Origin: a virus
IMG/VR virus record: IMGVR_UViG_3300043449_001735
Span: 1 to 27,735 of that record
Length of the DNA stretch: 27,735 nucleotides
Strand: one strand, 5' to 3'
A model generated the notes under the pieces. It was not told where the DNA came from, ran no database searches, and was given only the letters and a program-made list of their open reading frames with translations. This document shows, piece by piece, positions 5,612 to 11,664 of this stretch. Positions within the stretch are counted from its first letter, which is position 1, and each line of letters begins with the position of its first letter. Made by a program: the position numbers and the translations under genes.

Positions 5612-5974
5612 ATGAACGACACCCGCACGACCGCCGAGATTCTCGCCGCCGACCCCGACGCGATCATCCTCGAAGCCTGCCCGCCCGAGGAGGCGACCAT
5701 CAGCCTTATCGGGATCGCTGGATGCCACCGCCTCACTCGCCCGGTGGCCGACGCCTTGATCGCCAACGCGGAGCTCCCCGAGGAGTTTCTGATTCTCGAC
5801 ACCTACGCCGACTGCGGATGGCCGCCTTCGGTGCACGACGTTGGCCGCATCCGCCACGAGGTTGCCGCCACGCTGCCGCTGCTCGGAGTCGCTCCGGCCG
5901 TGGCCAGGAAGATGCTCGCCCGCCTGCCGGCCGCGAGCCTGGAGGAGTCGCTTGTTTCCGCCGGCTGCATCTAA
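5612..5974 (+). CDS. Orphan protein, first gene under P4
   Basis: A 120-residue acidic protein, no family recognised. The order of predicted elements is helix (TTAEILAADPDAIILEAC), strand (ATISLIGIAG), helix (PVADALIANAELPEEF), strand (LILDTYADCG) and C-terminal helices (HDVGRIRHEVAATLPLLG). It has a strong CAGGAG site 10 bases before the ATG. It heads the last early transcript, which then runs through the genes at 6002, 6527, 7009 and 7248 with short gaps or overlaps. Its function is unknown. Confidence 0.65.
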   Translation: MNDTRTTAEILAADPDAIILEACPPEEATISLIGIAGCHRLTRPVADALIANAELPEEFLILDTYADCGWPPSVHDVGRIRHEVAATLPLLGVAPAVARKMLARLPAASLEESLVSAGCI

Positions 5975-6001
5975 CCCACCACCACCCCAGGAACCCACAC
6001 C

Positions 6002-6499
6002 ATGAACACGTTCAACCCAGGCCATATCTATTTCTGCCGGTCATCTTGCGACCACGACACGGTTTTCCGCTACACAGTCGTTTCCCGAACCCGCAAGCAA
6101 GTAATGCTCCGCGGGGACTGCGGCCAGCTTTGCCGCCGTGGCATCAAGATCGAAGACGGCACGGAAATCTGCTACCCCGAGGGACGGTACAGCATGGCCC
6201 CCGTGCTGCGCGCCGACCGATTCATCGGGCAGGGCACGCCCCTGCCCGGCCCCAACGGGCTGTATCCCATCGGGACGAAGGTCGTGGCGCTCGATGGCTT
6301 CACCATCCGCATCGGCCAGGTGGCCGACCACACGACCGACCAGTTCGGCCGCTGGCACGTCGTTGTCATGGGCGGCCAGTTCGAGACGGTTGGCAGCATC
6401 CGCGACAGTGATGCACTCGGCATCGGCTGGAGGGTCGCCAAGGCCGAGGAACTCGGCCGGCACGGCCAGACCGAAGGCCCGTGCTATTCCGGCGACTGA
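6002..6499 (+). CDS. Conserved-looking small phage/plasmid protein
   Basis: A 165-residue protein. Its N-terminal half follows a pattern I recognise from many small uncharacterised phage and plasmid proteins: a start like MNTFNPGHIYFCRSSCDHD, a strand FRYTVVSRTRKQVML, Cys/basic residues (CGQLCRRGIKI), then EGRYSMAPVLRA. The C-terminal half (IGTKVVALDGFTIRIGQVADHTTDQFG, VVVMGGQFETVG) appears to be an extra beta-rich domain. The ribosome site is AGGAACCCACACC before ATG. Function is unknown. Its presence supports a mobile-element origin. Confidence 0.68.
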   Translation: MNTFNPGHIYFCRSSCDHDTVFRYTVVSRTRKQVMLRGDCGQLCRRGIKIEDGTEICYPEGRYSMAPVLRADRFIGQGTPLPGPNGLYPIGTKVVALDGFTIRIGQVADHTTDQFGRWHVVVMGGQFETVGSIRDSDALGIGWRVAKAEELGRHGQTEGPCYSGD

Positions 6500-6526
6500 A
6501 CCACCACCACCAAGGAACCCGCCACC

Positions 6527-7012
6527 ATGAACACCCTCGCCCCCCTCGCCGCCGCCGGTTGCCGATTCGTCCGGCTCGCCCGTGGCGAAAAGCGCCCGCT
6601 CGGCGCCGCCTGGCAGCACCGCAGCGTCAACGACTTGACATATGTCAAGGAGTGGCTCGCCGCCCGCTCGAACGTCGGCATCCTGCTCGGCCCCGCCTCC
6701 GGCGTGGTGGACGTTGAATATGACGAGCCGGAAGGCCGCGACCAGCTCGCCGCGTTCGGGGTGCTCGACATACCCACGCCCACCTGGCGGTCGGCCCGTG
6801 GCGAGCACCGGCTATTCCGTTGGGAGCCGTGGATGCCGGCCGCCGCCGCCGTCAAGGCCGAGGCTATCGAAATACGGATCGGCGGCCGGGCCGCGCAATC
6901 CGTGCTCCCGCCCAGCCGCCACCCGACCGGCGCGGCCTACGAATGGCTGACCGACCCCGCGACGCCTATCGCCGGGTTCCCCGCCCAACTGCTCGCCGGG
7001 GTGCCCGCATGA
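6527..7012 (+). CDS. Stand-alone primase-polymerase (prim-pol) domain
   Basis: A 161-residue protein with the motifs of the bifunctional DNA primase/polymerase N-terminal domain (archaeo-eukaryotic primase superfamily). These are a lysine loop (RGEKRPLGAAWQH), NVGILLGPASG leading into the metal-binding strand VVDVEYD (D-x-E in place of the usual D-x-D), GEHRLFRW carrying the conserved His, and a closing IEIRIGGR with SVLPPSRHPTGAAYEW. These proteins usually continue into a helicase or regulatory domain, but this one ends after the catalytic core. It would synthesise primers or short DNA during phage replication, if active. Its stop overlaps the next start (ATGA). A perfect 16-bp palindrome lies inside the gene at 6634-6649. 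Confidence 0.82.
   Translation: MNTLAPLAAAGCRFVRLARGEKRPLGAAWQHRSVNDLTYVKEWLAARSNVGILLGPASGVVDVEYDEPEGRDQLAAFGVLDIPTPTWRSARGEHRLFRWEPWMPAAAAVKAEAIEIRIGGRAAQSVLPPSRHPTGAAYEWLTDPATPIAGFPAQLLAGVPA
6634..6649. repeat. Perfect 16-bp palindrome inside the prim-pol gene
   Basis: CTTGACATATGTCAAG is fully self-complementary. It forms an A/T-rich island in a gene otherwise saturated with G/C third positions, using unusual codons here (TTG ACA TAT). It contains TTGACA on both strands, but no -10 box lies at a suitable distance. It could be an internal operator or a protein-binding site. Confidence 0.6.
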
Positions 7013-7251
7013 CGCCCTACAAACTTCTGGATCGGATTGCCGTCGAAGTAGACCGCGGCCAGAACGACATAGCGCCTGGGTCTGGCAACGCTTTCGGCAT
7101 CATCTTATCCATCTGCGAACTACGGCATGGCACGGATGGGGCATGGCGAGGAACCGATCCGAAATACGAGATCGTTTTCCGGCTTGATAAAGGCACGACA
7201 TATCACTGCTACGACACCGACGTTATATGCAACCTTGGGCACAGCACATGA
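7009..7251 (+). CDS. Small orphan coupled to prim-pol
   Basis: An 80-residue protein starting at the ATG that overlaps the prim-pol stop (ATGA) and ending in the TGA that overlaps the next ATG. That double coupling is the main support. Residues run MTPYKLLDRIAVEVDRGQND, then GNAFGIILSICELRHG, then strands YEIVFRLDKGTTYHCYDTDV. The base composition is clearly less GC-rich than its neighbours, suggesting separate acquisition. No family is recognised. Confidence 0.58.
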   Translation: MTPYKLLDRIAVEVDRGQNDIAPGSGNAFGIILSICELRHGTDGAWRGTDPKYEIVFRLDKGTTYHCYDTDVICNLGHST

Positions 7252-7499
7252 TCCGCGACACGCTCCGCGCCATCCTCGTGGTCGCCACCCTGGCCGCCGC
7301 CGCCGGGATCGTGGTCGAGGCCCGATTCCAGCTCGCCGCCATCGACGCCGCCCACCGGGCGACGGTGGCCGGATATGCTCCCGCCCCGCTCCCGCCCGCC
7401 CAGGCTGCAGCCGTGCCCCCGCCCCAGCCCGGCCGGCTCCGCAGCTTCGGCCGCGCGGCCATCGACCTGGCCGACGCCGCCATCGGGATCGTGCGCTAG
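7248..7499 (+). CDS. Small single-span membrane protein
   Basis: An 83-residue protein: a hydrophobic N-terminal span (LRAILVVATLAAAAGIVV, about 5-24), then a helix, a Pro/Ala-rich linker (APAPLPPAQAAAVPPPQPG) and an amphipathic C-terminal helix (FGRAAIDLADAAIGIVR). The start at 7248 is chosen over ATG 7227 because it overlaps the previous stop (ATGA). It is the last early gene. Its TAG stop shares the palindrome CTAG (7496-7499) with the stop of the opposing late gene. An envelope role is plausible, but no family is recognised. Confidence 0.6.
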   Translation: MIRDTLRAILVVATLAAAAGIVVEARFQLAAIDAAHRATVAGYAPAPLPPAQAAAVPPPQPGRLRSFGRAAIDLADAAIGIVR

Positions 7500-7903
7500 G
7501 GCCGCGCCTGCCGGCGCGACATCGCCCGCAGGCCCGCCCGCCAGCGATCATCCGACGCCCACAGTTCGAGGATGACGTGGGCGATCGCGGCCGTGGTGTG
7601 CGTCAGCACGAGGTCGTACATCGGGGAAACACCCTGCCGCGCCTCCCATTGCTCCCGCACCTGCGCCCGGCAAAGCGTTACCGCGTGTTCCAGTGCCTTG
7701 TGGTTCTTGCCACCGGCCGACATCGCGGCTTCGAGGTGCTTGTGCGGCCAATGCCGGACGGTCAGCCGGGTGAGCTCATCCACACGCCACGGCGCGGCGA
7801 GCTTCGCCTTGTGGCCGAGCTGGTAGCGAACGTGCTGCTGGAGTTTTTCCAGGGCGGCATCGGCCATGACGGCTATCTCGTGGGGCATTTTCCATCCGGG
7901 CAT
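7496..7903 (-). CDS. Last late gene, orphan helical protein
   Basis: A 135-residue, mostly helical protein (LEKLQQHVRYQLGHKAKL, WRVDELTRLTVRHWPHKH, HAVTLCRAQVREQWEARQG, TTAAIAHVILELWASDDRW). No family is recognised. The ATG at 7903 has AAGGGA 9 bases upstream and overlaps the preceding gene by 31 bases. An internal ATG at 7867, just past the preceding stop, is the alternative start. It is the final gene of the cluster around the papain-like protease and ends in the stop shared with the early block. Confidence 0.6.
   Translation of the reverse strand: MPGWKMPHEIAVMADAALEKLQQHVRYQLGHKAKLAAPWRVDELTRLTVRHWPHKHLEAAMSAGGKNHKALEHAVTLCRAQVREQWEARQGVSPMYDLVLTHTTAAIAHVILELWASDDRWRAGLRAMSRRQARP
7503..7518. 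other. Hairpin at the convergent gene junction
   Basis: CGCGCC-TGCC-GGCGCG forms a 6-bp stem immediately after the early-block stop and inside the last codons of the late-block gene. There is no T-tract on either strand. It is the only stem seen at the junction where the two transcripts converge, so if any terminator for the early transcript exists it is either this or Rho-dependent. Confidence 0.3.
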
Positions 7904-8184
7904 GGCTGCGTTCCCTTGGCTCGCTCGGCGACACACCGCGGGCACCCGCACCCGCATTTCTGCTCGACGCGACCGTCCGGCTTCCAGATGCCCCGCACGC
8001 ACGTCGCGCCGCAATCGCATTCGGTTGGAGCCGGCGCCGGCGGCGTCGGCCCCGCCTCCCGCGCCATGCTCGCCCGCGCGGCCGCCACGGCCGCCGCCGC
8101 CTTGGGCTGCTCGGCGTCGATCGCCGCTGGGTCGGCCGACAACCACACGAGCATCGAGATCAGCCACTTATAGAACGCGGCCAT
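7873..8184 (-). CDS. Membrane-anchored cysteine-rich protein
   Basis: A 103-residue protein. The N-terminus is hydrophobic (FYKWLISMLVWLSADPA), consistent with a signal anchor. It is followed by an Ala-rich helix and a Pro-rich linker. The C-terminal third has nine cysteines in CxC, CxCxCxxC and CxxxxC spacing (C56, C58, C62, C77, C79, C81, C84, C95, C100), which could bind metal or form disulfides outside the membrane. The start follows the previous stop by one base. It sits just downstream of the small membrane protein and papain-like protease, suggesting an envelope-acting module. No family is recognised. Confidence 0.62.
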   Translation of the reverse strand: MAAFYKWLISMLVWLSADPAAIDAEQPKAAAAVAAARASMAREAGPTPPAPAPTECDCGATCVRGIWKPDGRVEQKCGCGCPRCVAERAKGTQPCPDGKCPTR

Positions 8185-8185
8185 T

Positions 8186-8437
8186 TCACCACCCCCGTGC
8201 GTTGTCGATGATCGGGTAGCCGTCCTCGCCGATGGCCGAATGGGCAAGCCGGTGATCGGGCTGCGGCCCCTCGGGCGGCTGCTCGGCCACGAGCGCGACC
8301 CACAGGAAAGCCTTCGCGGCCTTGGCGATGAACCGCAGCACCGGCCGATCGTTCGCCTGGCTGGTCTGCCAGTTCGCCACGCAGTAGCCGCACGCAAGCG
8401 CCACGACCACCACCGCCACAGTCTTCCGGTCGATCAT
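8186..8437 (-). CDS. Small membrane protein after the protease gene
   Basis: An 83-residue protein with an N-terminal membrane span (KTVAVVVVALACGYCVANW) and a second, weaker hydrophobic/amphipathic helix (VLRFIAKAAKAFLWVALVAEQP). It starts in the ATGA overlap with the protease stop, with an excellent GGGGAGGG site, so translation should be strong and coupled. Size and layout fit a holin, pinholin or spanin-like partner, but no sequence family is recognised. The C-terminus (GEDGYPIIDNARGW) is conserved in style but unassigned. Confidence 0.62.
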   Translation of the reverse strand: MIDRKTVAVVVVALACGYCVANWQTSQANDRPVLRFIAKAAKAFLWVALVAEQPPEGPQPDHRLAHSAIGEDGYPIIDNARGW

Positions 8438-9531
8438 CGTCCCTCCCCTGCGATAGTCTCCGGCGGTGCCGGCTGAAGGAATCCACCGTTGTCGAGCTCC
8501 CGCCACCCGAACCCCTGGACGCTGCCCACGGCGAAACTATCCCGCTGTGCGAGCATCCGCTCGACGGTTTTTCGCGATACCCAAAACGACCCATCGGGTT
8601 GGTCGGCTGGAAACTTGCCCTTGTAGGTCAGCCACTTTGGCCCCCAGCTGTTCAGGCACAGAAGCGCGTCCTCGGGGCTCCCGTTGCGCTGGTAGCGCAC
8701 CGCGCAAAACAGCATTTCGTGATTCCACGTCGGGCCGGCGACCGCGTACCCATGTTCATCGGTGACGGACTGAAATCCGACGTTGCTCGCAACCGGGATC
8801 GGGAACCCGGCCTCGATCGCGGAACAGGCTTCCTCCCAGGTCGTGACCATCGCGATGTGCGCGGCCGGGTGCTTCTTGGCGAGCTTGTCGAGCCGGCCCT
8901 TGTCGCCCTGGCCGCCCGCGCCATACGCCCCCCATTGCTTCGCGCGCTCGGCCGAGTAGTTCGTGAGGTCGTATCCCAAATCTGGGAAGGGTTCGCGGTA
9001 GACCACGCCCCAATCCCGCACCCAACGGGCCGCCGCTGCGCCATAGCTCCCGTCCGACCACCCACCCACCGGGCTCGCACCATCGCCCGGCTTATTGCGA
9101 CTTTCGACGCGCGATCCGCCATAGATGGCGGTCGTATCGGGCATCAGCGGTGGCTCGGCCAGCCGGCCCGTTTCCCAATCGACCGCTTGCGCGATCCAAA
9201 TTCCGTGCATCCACCCCCAGGAAACGCAGTCCCCAATTCCCTGCCGGCCGCAGACCCACGGCTTCCCGTACCGGGCAACGTGCGCCCGCACCGCCGACCG
9301 ATACAGGAACGTATCGACGCCGCGGGCCTCGCGGATGGTTTCCGCTCCCGCCTGGGCGAACATCGGCTGCGGCAGCTCGGCCAGGAACCGCTCGACGCCG
9401 GCCGGGTTTGGCGTCCAGCCGAATTCCCCGTCGCCCGGCCCAATCGACGGCCGCCGCTCGAACACGAGCATCGCCGCCAGGCCAACGAGGAACACAACCA
9501 CGAACAGGCGGATAGCGTTACCGTGCGGCAT
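8434..9531 (-). CDS. Membrane-anchored papain-like (C1) cysteine protease
   Basis: A 365-residue protein. An N-terminal membrane span (IRLFVVVFLVGLAAMLVFE, 7-25) is followed by a C1-type peptidase domain. The catalytic Cys is in GIGDCVSWGWMHG (C102), the His in GPTWNHEMLFC (H271) and the Asn in LCLNSWGPKW (N294), in the papain order with the usual NSWG signature. The ATG at 9531 is preferred to a GTG at 9555, since both lie inside the previous gene but 9531 gives a clean signal anchor. It would act on proteins at or outside the cytoplasmic membrane. In a late-gene cluster without a muramidase or amidase, it may replace an endolysin or process an envelope or virion protein. The enzyme class is well supported. 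The role is inferred. Confidence 0.85.
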   Translation of the reverse strand: MPHGNAIRLFVVVFLVGLAAMLVFERRPSIGPGDGEFGWTPNPAGVERFLAELPQPMFAQAGAETIREARGVDTFLYRSAVRAHVARYGKPWVCGRQGIGDCVSWGWMHGIWIAQAVDWETGRLAEPPLMPDTTAIYGGSRVESRNKPGDGASPVGGWSDGSYGAAAARWVRDWGVVYREPFPDLGYDLTNYSAERAKQWGAYGAGGQGDKGRLDKLAKKHPAAHIAMVTTWEEACSAIEAGFPIPVASNVGFQSVTDEHGYAVAGPTWNHEMLFCAVRYQRNGSPEDALLCLNSWGPKWLTYKGKFPADQPDGSFWVSRKTVERMLAQRDSFAVGSVQGFGWRELDNGGFLQPAPPETIAGEGR

Positions 9532-10087
9532 CGGCTGCAGCCCTCGCGACTTCACGGAACGCCGACACCCACGCCGAACGCTGCTCCGGCGTCAGCGGCC
9601 CGCCGGACGTGCCGGCGTGCGTGTCGAGGTAGTTCTTGATCGCCTCGCGGGCTCGCGGGTGCTTCTCGCCCAGGCTGACCCCCTTCGTCCGCAGCTCGCG
9701 GGCGCGAATTCGCAGCTCATCGAGCATCACGCCCGTCTTGAAAAAGGGATCGGGCTGCATCCCATCCCATTCAAGCTCGGCCGCCACTTCATCGAGGTAG
9801 GCCGCCGTGGTTGCGGCATCGGCACTGGCATCGGGGCCGACGAACGTGCCCCGGAGATCGAGCGCACCGGGGGCCGGGCCGGGGGCCGGGGTCGGCGCCG
9901 CCTCGTCCCGGCCGGCGTTCCAGAGCACCGCGGCCGCCGCCAGCGCGGCCGCCGCGGCCAGGTGCCGCCGCTCAATCTGCGGCTGGCCGACCAGACAGGC
10001 GGCCTTCTTCAACTGCTCCAGTATTTGCGGGCCGGCAATCGCGTAGGCTGCGAACGCCACGAGCACAATCAGCAGGAGGTTATTCAT
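9518..10087 (-). CDS. Membrane protein with unknown soluble domain
   Basis: A 189-residue protein. A strongly hydrophobic N-terminus (NNLLLIVLVAFAAYAIAGP, 2-20) and a second hydrophobic stretch (HLAAAAALAAAAVLW, about 42-56) precede a Pro/Ala linker (APTPAPGPAPGA). A soluble helical domain follows (LDLRGTFVGPDASAD, LDEVAAELEWDGMQPDP, MLDELRIRARELRTKG, LTPEQRSAWVSAFREVARAA). It starts in an ATGA overlap with the previous gene and overlaps the protease start by 14 bases, so it is tightly coupled to the protease. It may be a chaperone, anchor or holin-like partner. No family is recognised. Confidence 0.62.
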   Translation of the reverse strand: MNNLLLIVLVAFAAYAIAGPQILEQLKKAACLVGQPQIERRHLAAAAALAAAAVLWNAGRDEAAPTPAPGPAPGALDLRGTFVGPDASADAATTAAYLDEVAAELEWDGMQPDPFFKTGVMLDELRIRARELRTKGVSLGEKHPRAREAIKNYLDTHAGTSGGPLTPEQRSAWVSAFREVARAAADAAR

Positions 10088-10461
10088 GCGGCCCTCACGA
10101 GAGGCAGGAGTTGCTCGATCGCCCCGCCGGCCACCGCCACGAGCAGGGAACGGATAGCGGGCCGAGCGAGCATCCATAGCGGCCACGCGGCCACCGGCAC
10201 GCACTTGTCGGCCACGGCGTCGAAAAGCCGGCCGGCGGCCGCCATGACCGCGGCTTTCTTTTCCGCCCCCGTCATGATCGAAATATCGTCATAAAGCGAA
10301 ATGGCGAGCCGCAGGAACGCTACCAGCAGCTCCCCGAACTCGCCCCACGTCAGCCCGTTGGCGGCGGAAGTCTGCGCCGCCTCAATGAACGAGTAGATTT
10401 TCGACAACACCCCGCCGGGCGCGGCATCCGCGACTTGGGTGGCTGCAACCGCAATGCTCAT
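10084..10461 (-). CDS. Hydrophobic helical protein, holin candidate
   Basis: A 125-residue protein with several amphipathic or hydrophobic helices (WGEFGELLVAFLRLAISLYD, AAWPLWMLARPAIRSLLVAV, GGAIEQLLPLV) and the polar segment TGAEKKAAVMAAAGRLFDAVADK. The pattern resembles small late-phage membrane-associated proteins often called holin-like, but I cannot place it in a named holin family. Both ends overlap neighbours by ATGA, so it is translated in step with the membrane proteins around the protease. Confidence 0.55.
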   Translation of the reverse strand: MSIAVAATQVADAAPGGVLSKIYSFIEAAQTSAANGLTWGEFGELLVAFLRLAISLYDDISIMTGAEKKAAVMAAAGRLFDAVADKCVPVAAWPLWMLARPAIRSLLVAVAGGAIEQLLPLVRAA

Positions 10462-10694
10462 CGCTGGGCCTCCGCTAGTACGGCCCGCACTTCGGCCAGT
10501 GTCAGGCCGTGCTGCAGCGCCAGAAATTCCTCGTCAGTCAGGGAGCCCGGCGGCCGGCTTGTGACGCAGCCAAGGCCGACCCGCTTCATCCCCGTGTAGT
10601 GGACGTGGGTGCCGCCCTCGCTGGGCGGCGCGAGCGCCTCCCGGCCGTGCGCCGTCGTGCGAAAAAGCGTTTCGTTTATGCGCGCACGTCCCAT
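10458..10694 (-). CDS. Small orphan, first gene of the protease cluster
   Basis: A 78-residue soluble protein: a basic/beta N-terminal part (ARINETLFRTTAHGREALAPP), a Gly/Thr/His centre (GGTHVHYTGMKRVGLGCVTS) and a short C-terminal helix-rich part (LTDEEFLALQHGLTLAEVRAVLAEAQR). A GAGGTAGGTG ribosome region lies just upstream in a 31-base gap after the kinase gene. This is one of the few late genes not overlapping the gene before it, so a new translation or transcription unit may begin here. Function is unknown. Confidence 0.55.
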   Translation of the reverse strand: MGRARINETLFRTTAHGREALAPPSEGGTHVHYTGMKRVGLGCVTSRPPGSLTDEEFLALQHGLTLAEVRAVLAEAQR

Positions 10695-10709
10695 TAGTCA
10701 CCTACCTCT

Positions 10710-10715
10710 ATTGTA
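10710..10715 (-). promoter_or_regulatory. Possible -10 box before the protease cluster
   Basis: TACAAT on the minus strand lies in the 31-bp gap upstream of the gene starting at 10694. It has no acceptable -35 box at 16-18 bp and no extended -10 TG, and the resulting leader would be only about 9 bases. Weak support. Confidence 0.22.
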
Positions 10716-10725
10716 CGGCTGTTCA

Positions 10726-11664
10726 CTAGCCGCCCTTGGCGGCCGCCGCCACCAATCCGCGCGTCTGCTCCGGCGTGCCGGTGTTGTCGATCGTGCGGTC
10801 GATCAACTCCGGCGGAATGCCCTGCTCGCTGGCATGCGCCGACGCCTGGGTGGCAGGCTCCCGCACGATCCGCCAGACCTCGCCACCCTGCGCGCGAATC
10901 CATTCCGCCTCGTTTGGGAATCTCACGTCGGCAATCACAACCGCCGTTGCCCCGGCCGCCTGGAGCGAAGCAATCCGCCGGCCGGCGATCCGCAGCCACA
11001 CGTCTTCACCGACGTGCCCACGCCCCCATTCAGTTCCGAGGGTTTGCAGCAGTTGCCGCGGCGACCGGCCGAGGCCCGGCAGCGGCGATTCCTTGCTAGC
11101 GCGGTTCCGCAGGATGGACTCGTCCACTCCCAGCATCACCGACAGGCCGGCATAGAGGGGGTCGGCCAACTGAATGACAACCCCGCCCTCGACCATGCCG
11201 GCCACCGTGGTCTTCCCGCAGCCCGCCGGGCCGCACAGCCCGATGATCGTCACCGGCCGCCGGGCCTTGAACTCCTCGACCTTGATCGGCTCGGCCGGCA
11301 GCTCGCCACGGATGCGGGCATGGAGCGCGGCCTGCTTTTCACGGTACGGCCCCCACACGGCTTCCAGCTGGTCGGGCGTCATGCTCGCCCCGATTTGCTG
11401 AATCTCGAACTTGGCCGGCTCCTGCGTCTCGGCCGGGATGAACGTGACTTGCCCGTGCTTCGCCAGGAACTCGGCCGGCAGGCCCGCCTCCCGCAATGCC
11501 GCGTTGACCCTCTCCAGCTCGTCAATCGTGTTCAACAGCTCTCTCCTCTCAAGTTGCAACCGCATGGAATCCGCCGCCACCGCCCCGCACGTCCCCGTCC
11601 ACTGGCCCTGCCACTTCCTGGCTCGCCGCTCGCACTCCTTGATGTATTCGTCGGTCAGCCTCAT
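10726..11664 (-). CDS. Deoxynucleoside monophosphate kinase with N-terminal extension
   Basis: A 312-residue protein. Residues 138-310 match phage deoxynucleotide monophosphate kinases (T4 gp1-type P-loop family). Key segments are the Walker A GPAGCGKTT (145-153), ADPLYAGLSVMLGV, SPRQLLQTLGTEWGR, and the strand VVIADVRFPNEAEWI before VWRIVRE. Such enzymes phosphorylate dNMPs for phage DNA synthesis and sometimes for modified bases. The first 130 residues are extra: a helical, coiled-coil-prone region (DSMRLQLERRELLNTIDELE) plus a segment with TPDQLEAVWGPYREKQ. The extension may be a fused independent module. The start overlaps the metallophosphoesterase stop (ATGA). Confidence 0.82.
   Translation of the reverse strand: MRLTDEYIKECERRARKWQGQWTGTCGAVAADSMRLQLERRELLNTIDELERVNAALREAGLPAEFLAKHGQVTFIPAETQEPAKFEIQQIGASMTPDQLEAVWGPYREKQAALHARIRGELPAEPIKVEEFKARRPVTIIGLCGPAGCGKTTVAGMVEGGVVIQLADPLYAGLSVMLGVDESILRNRASKESPLPGLGRSPRQLLQTLGTEWGRGHVGEDVWLRIAGRRIASLQAAGATAVVIADVRFPNEAEWIRAQGGEVWRIVREPATQASAHASEQGIPPELIDRTIDNTGTPEQTRGLVAAAAKGG

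Noticed and set aside
6635-6665. Promoter from TTGACA in the prim-pol gene
   Set aside because: The -10 position is GC-rich (CGCCGC) on the plus strand; only the palindrome itself is notable.
8434-9531. Classical endolysin (muramidase or amidase) call for the late protease gene
   Set aside because: Catalytic Cys/His/Asn and NSWG motif are those of a papain-like peptidase; no peptidoglycan hydrolase motif is present.
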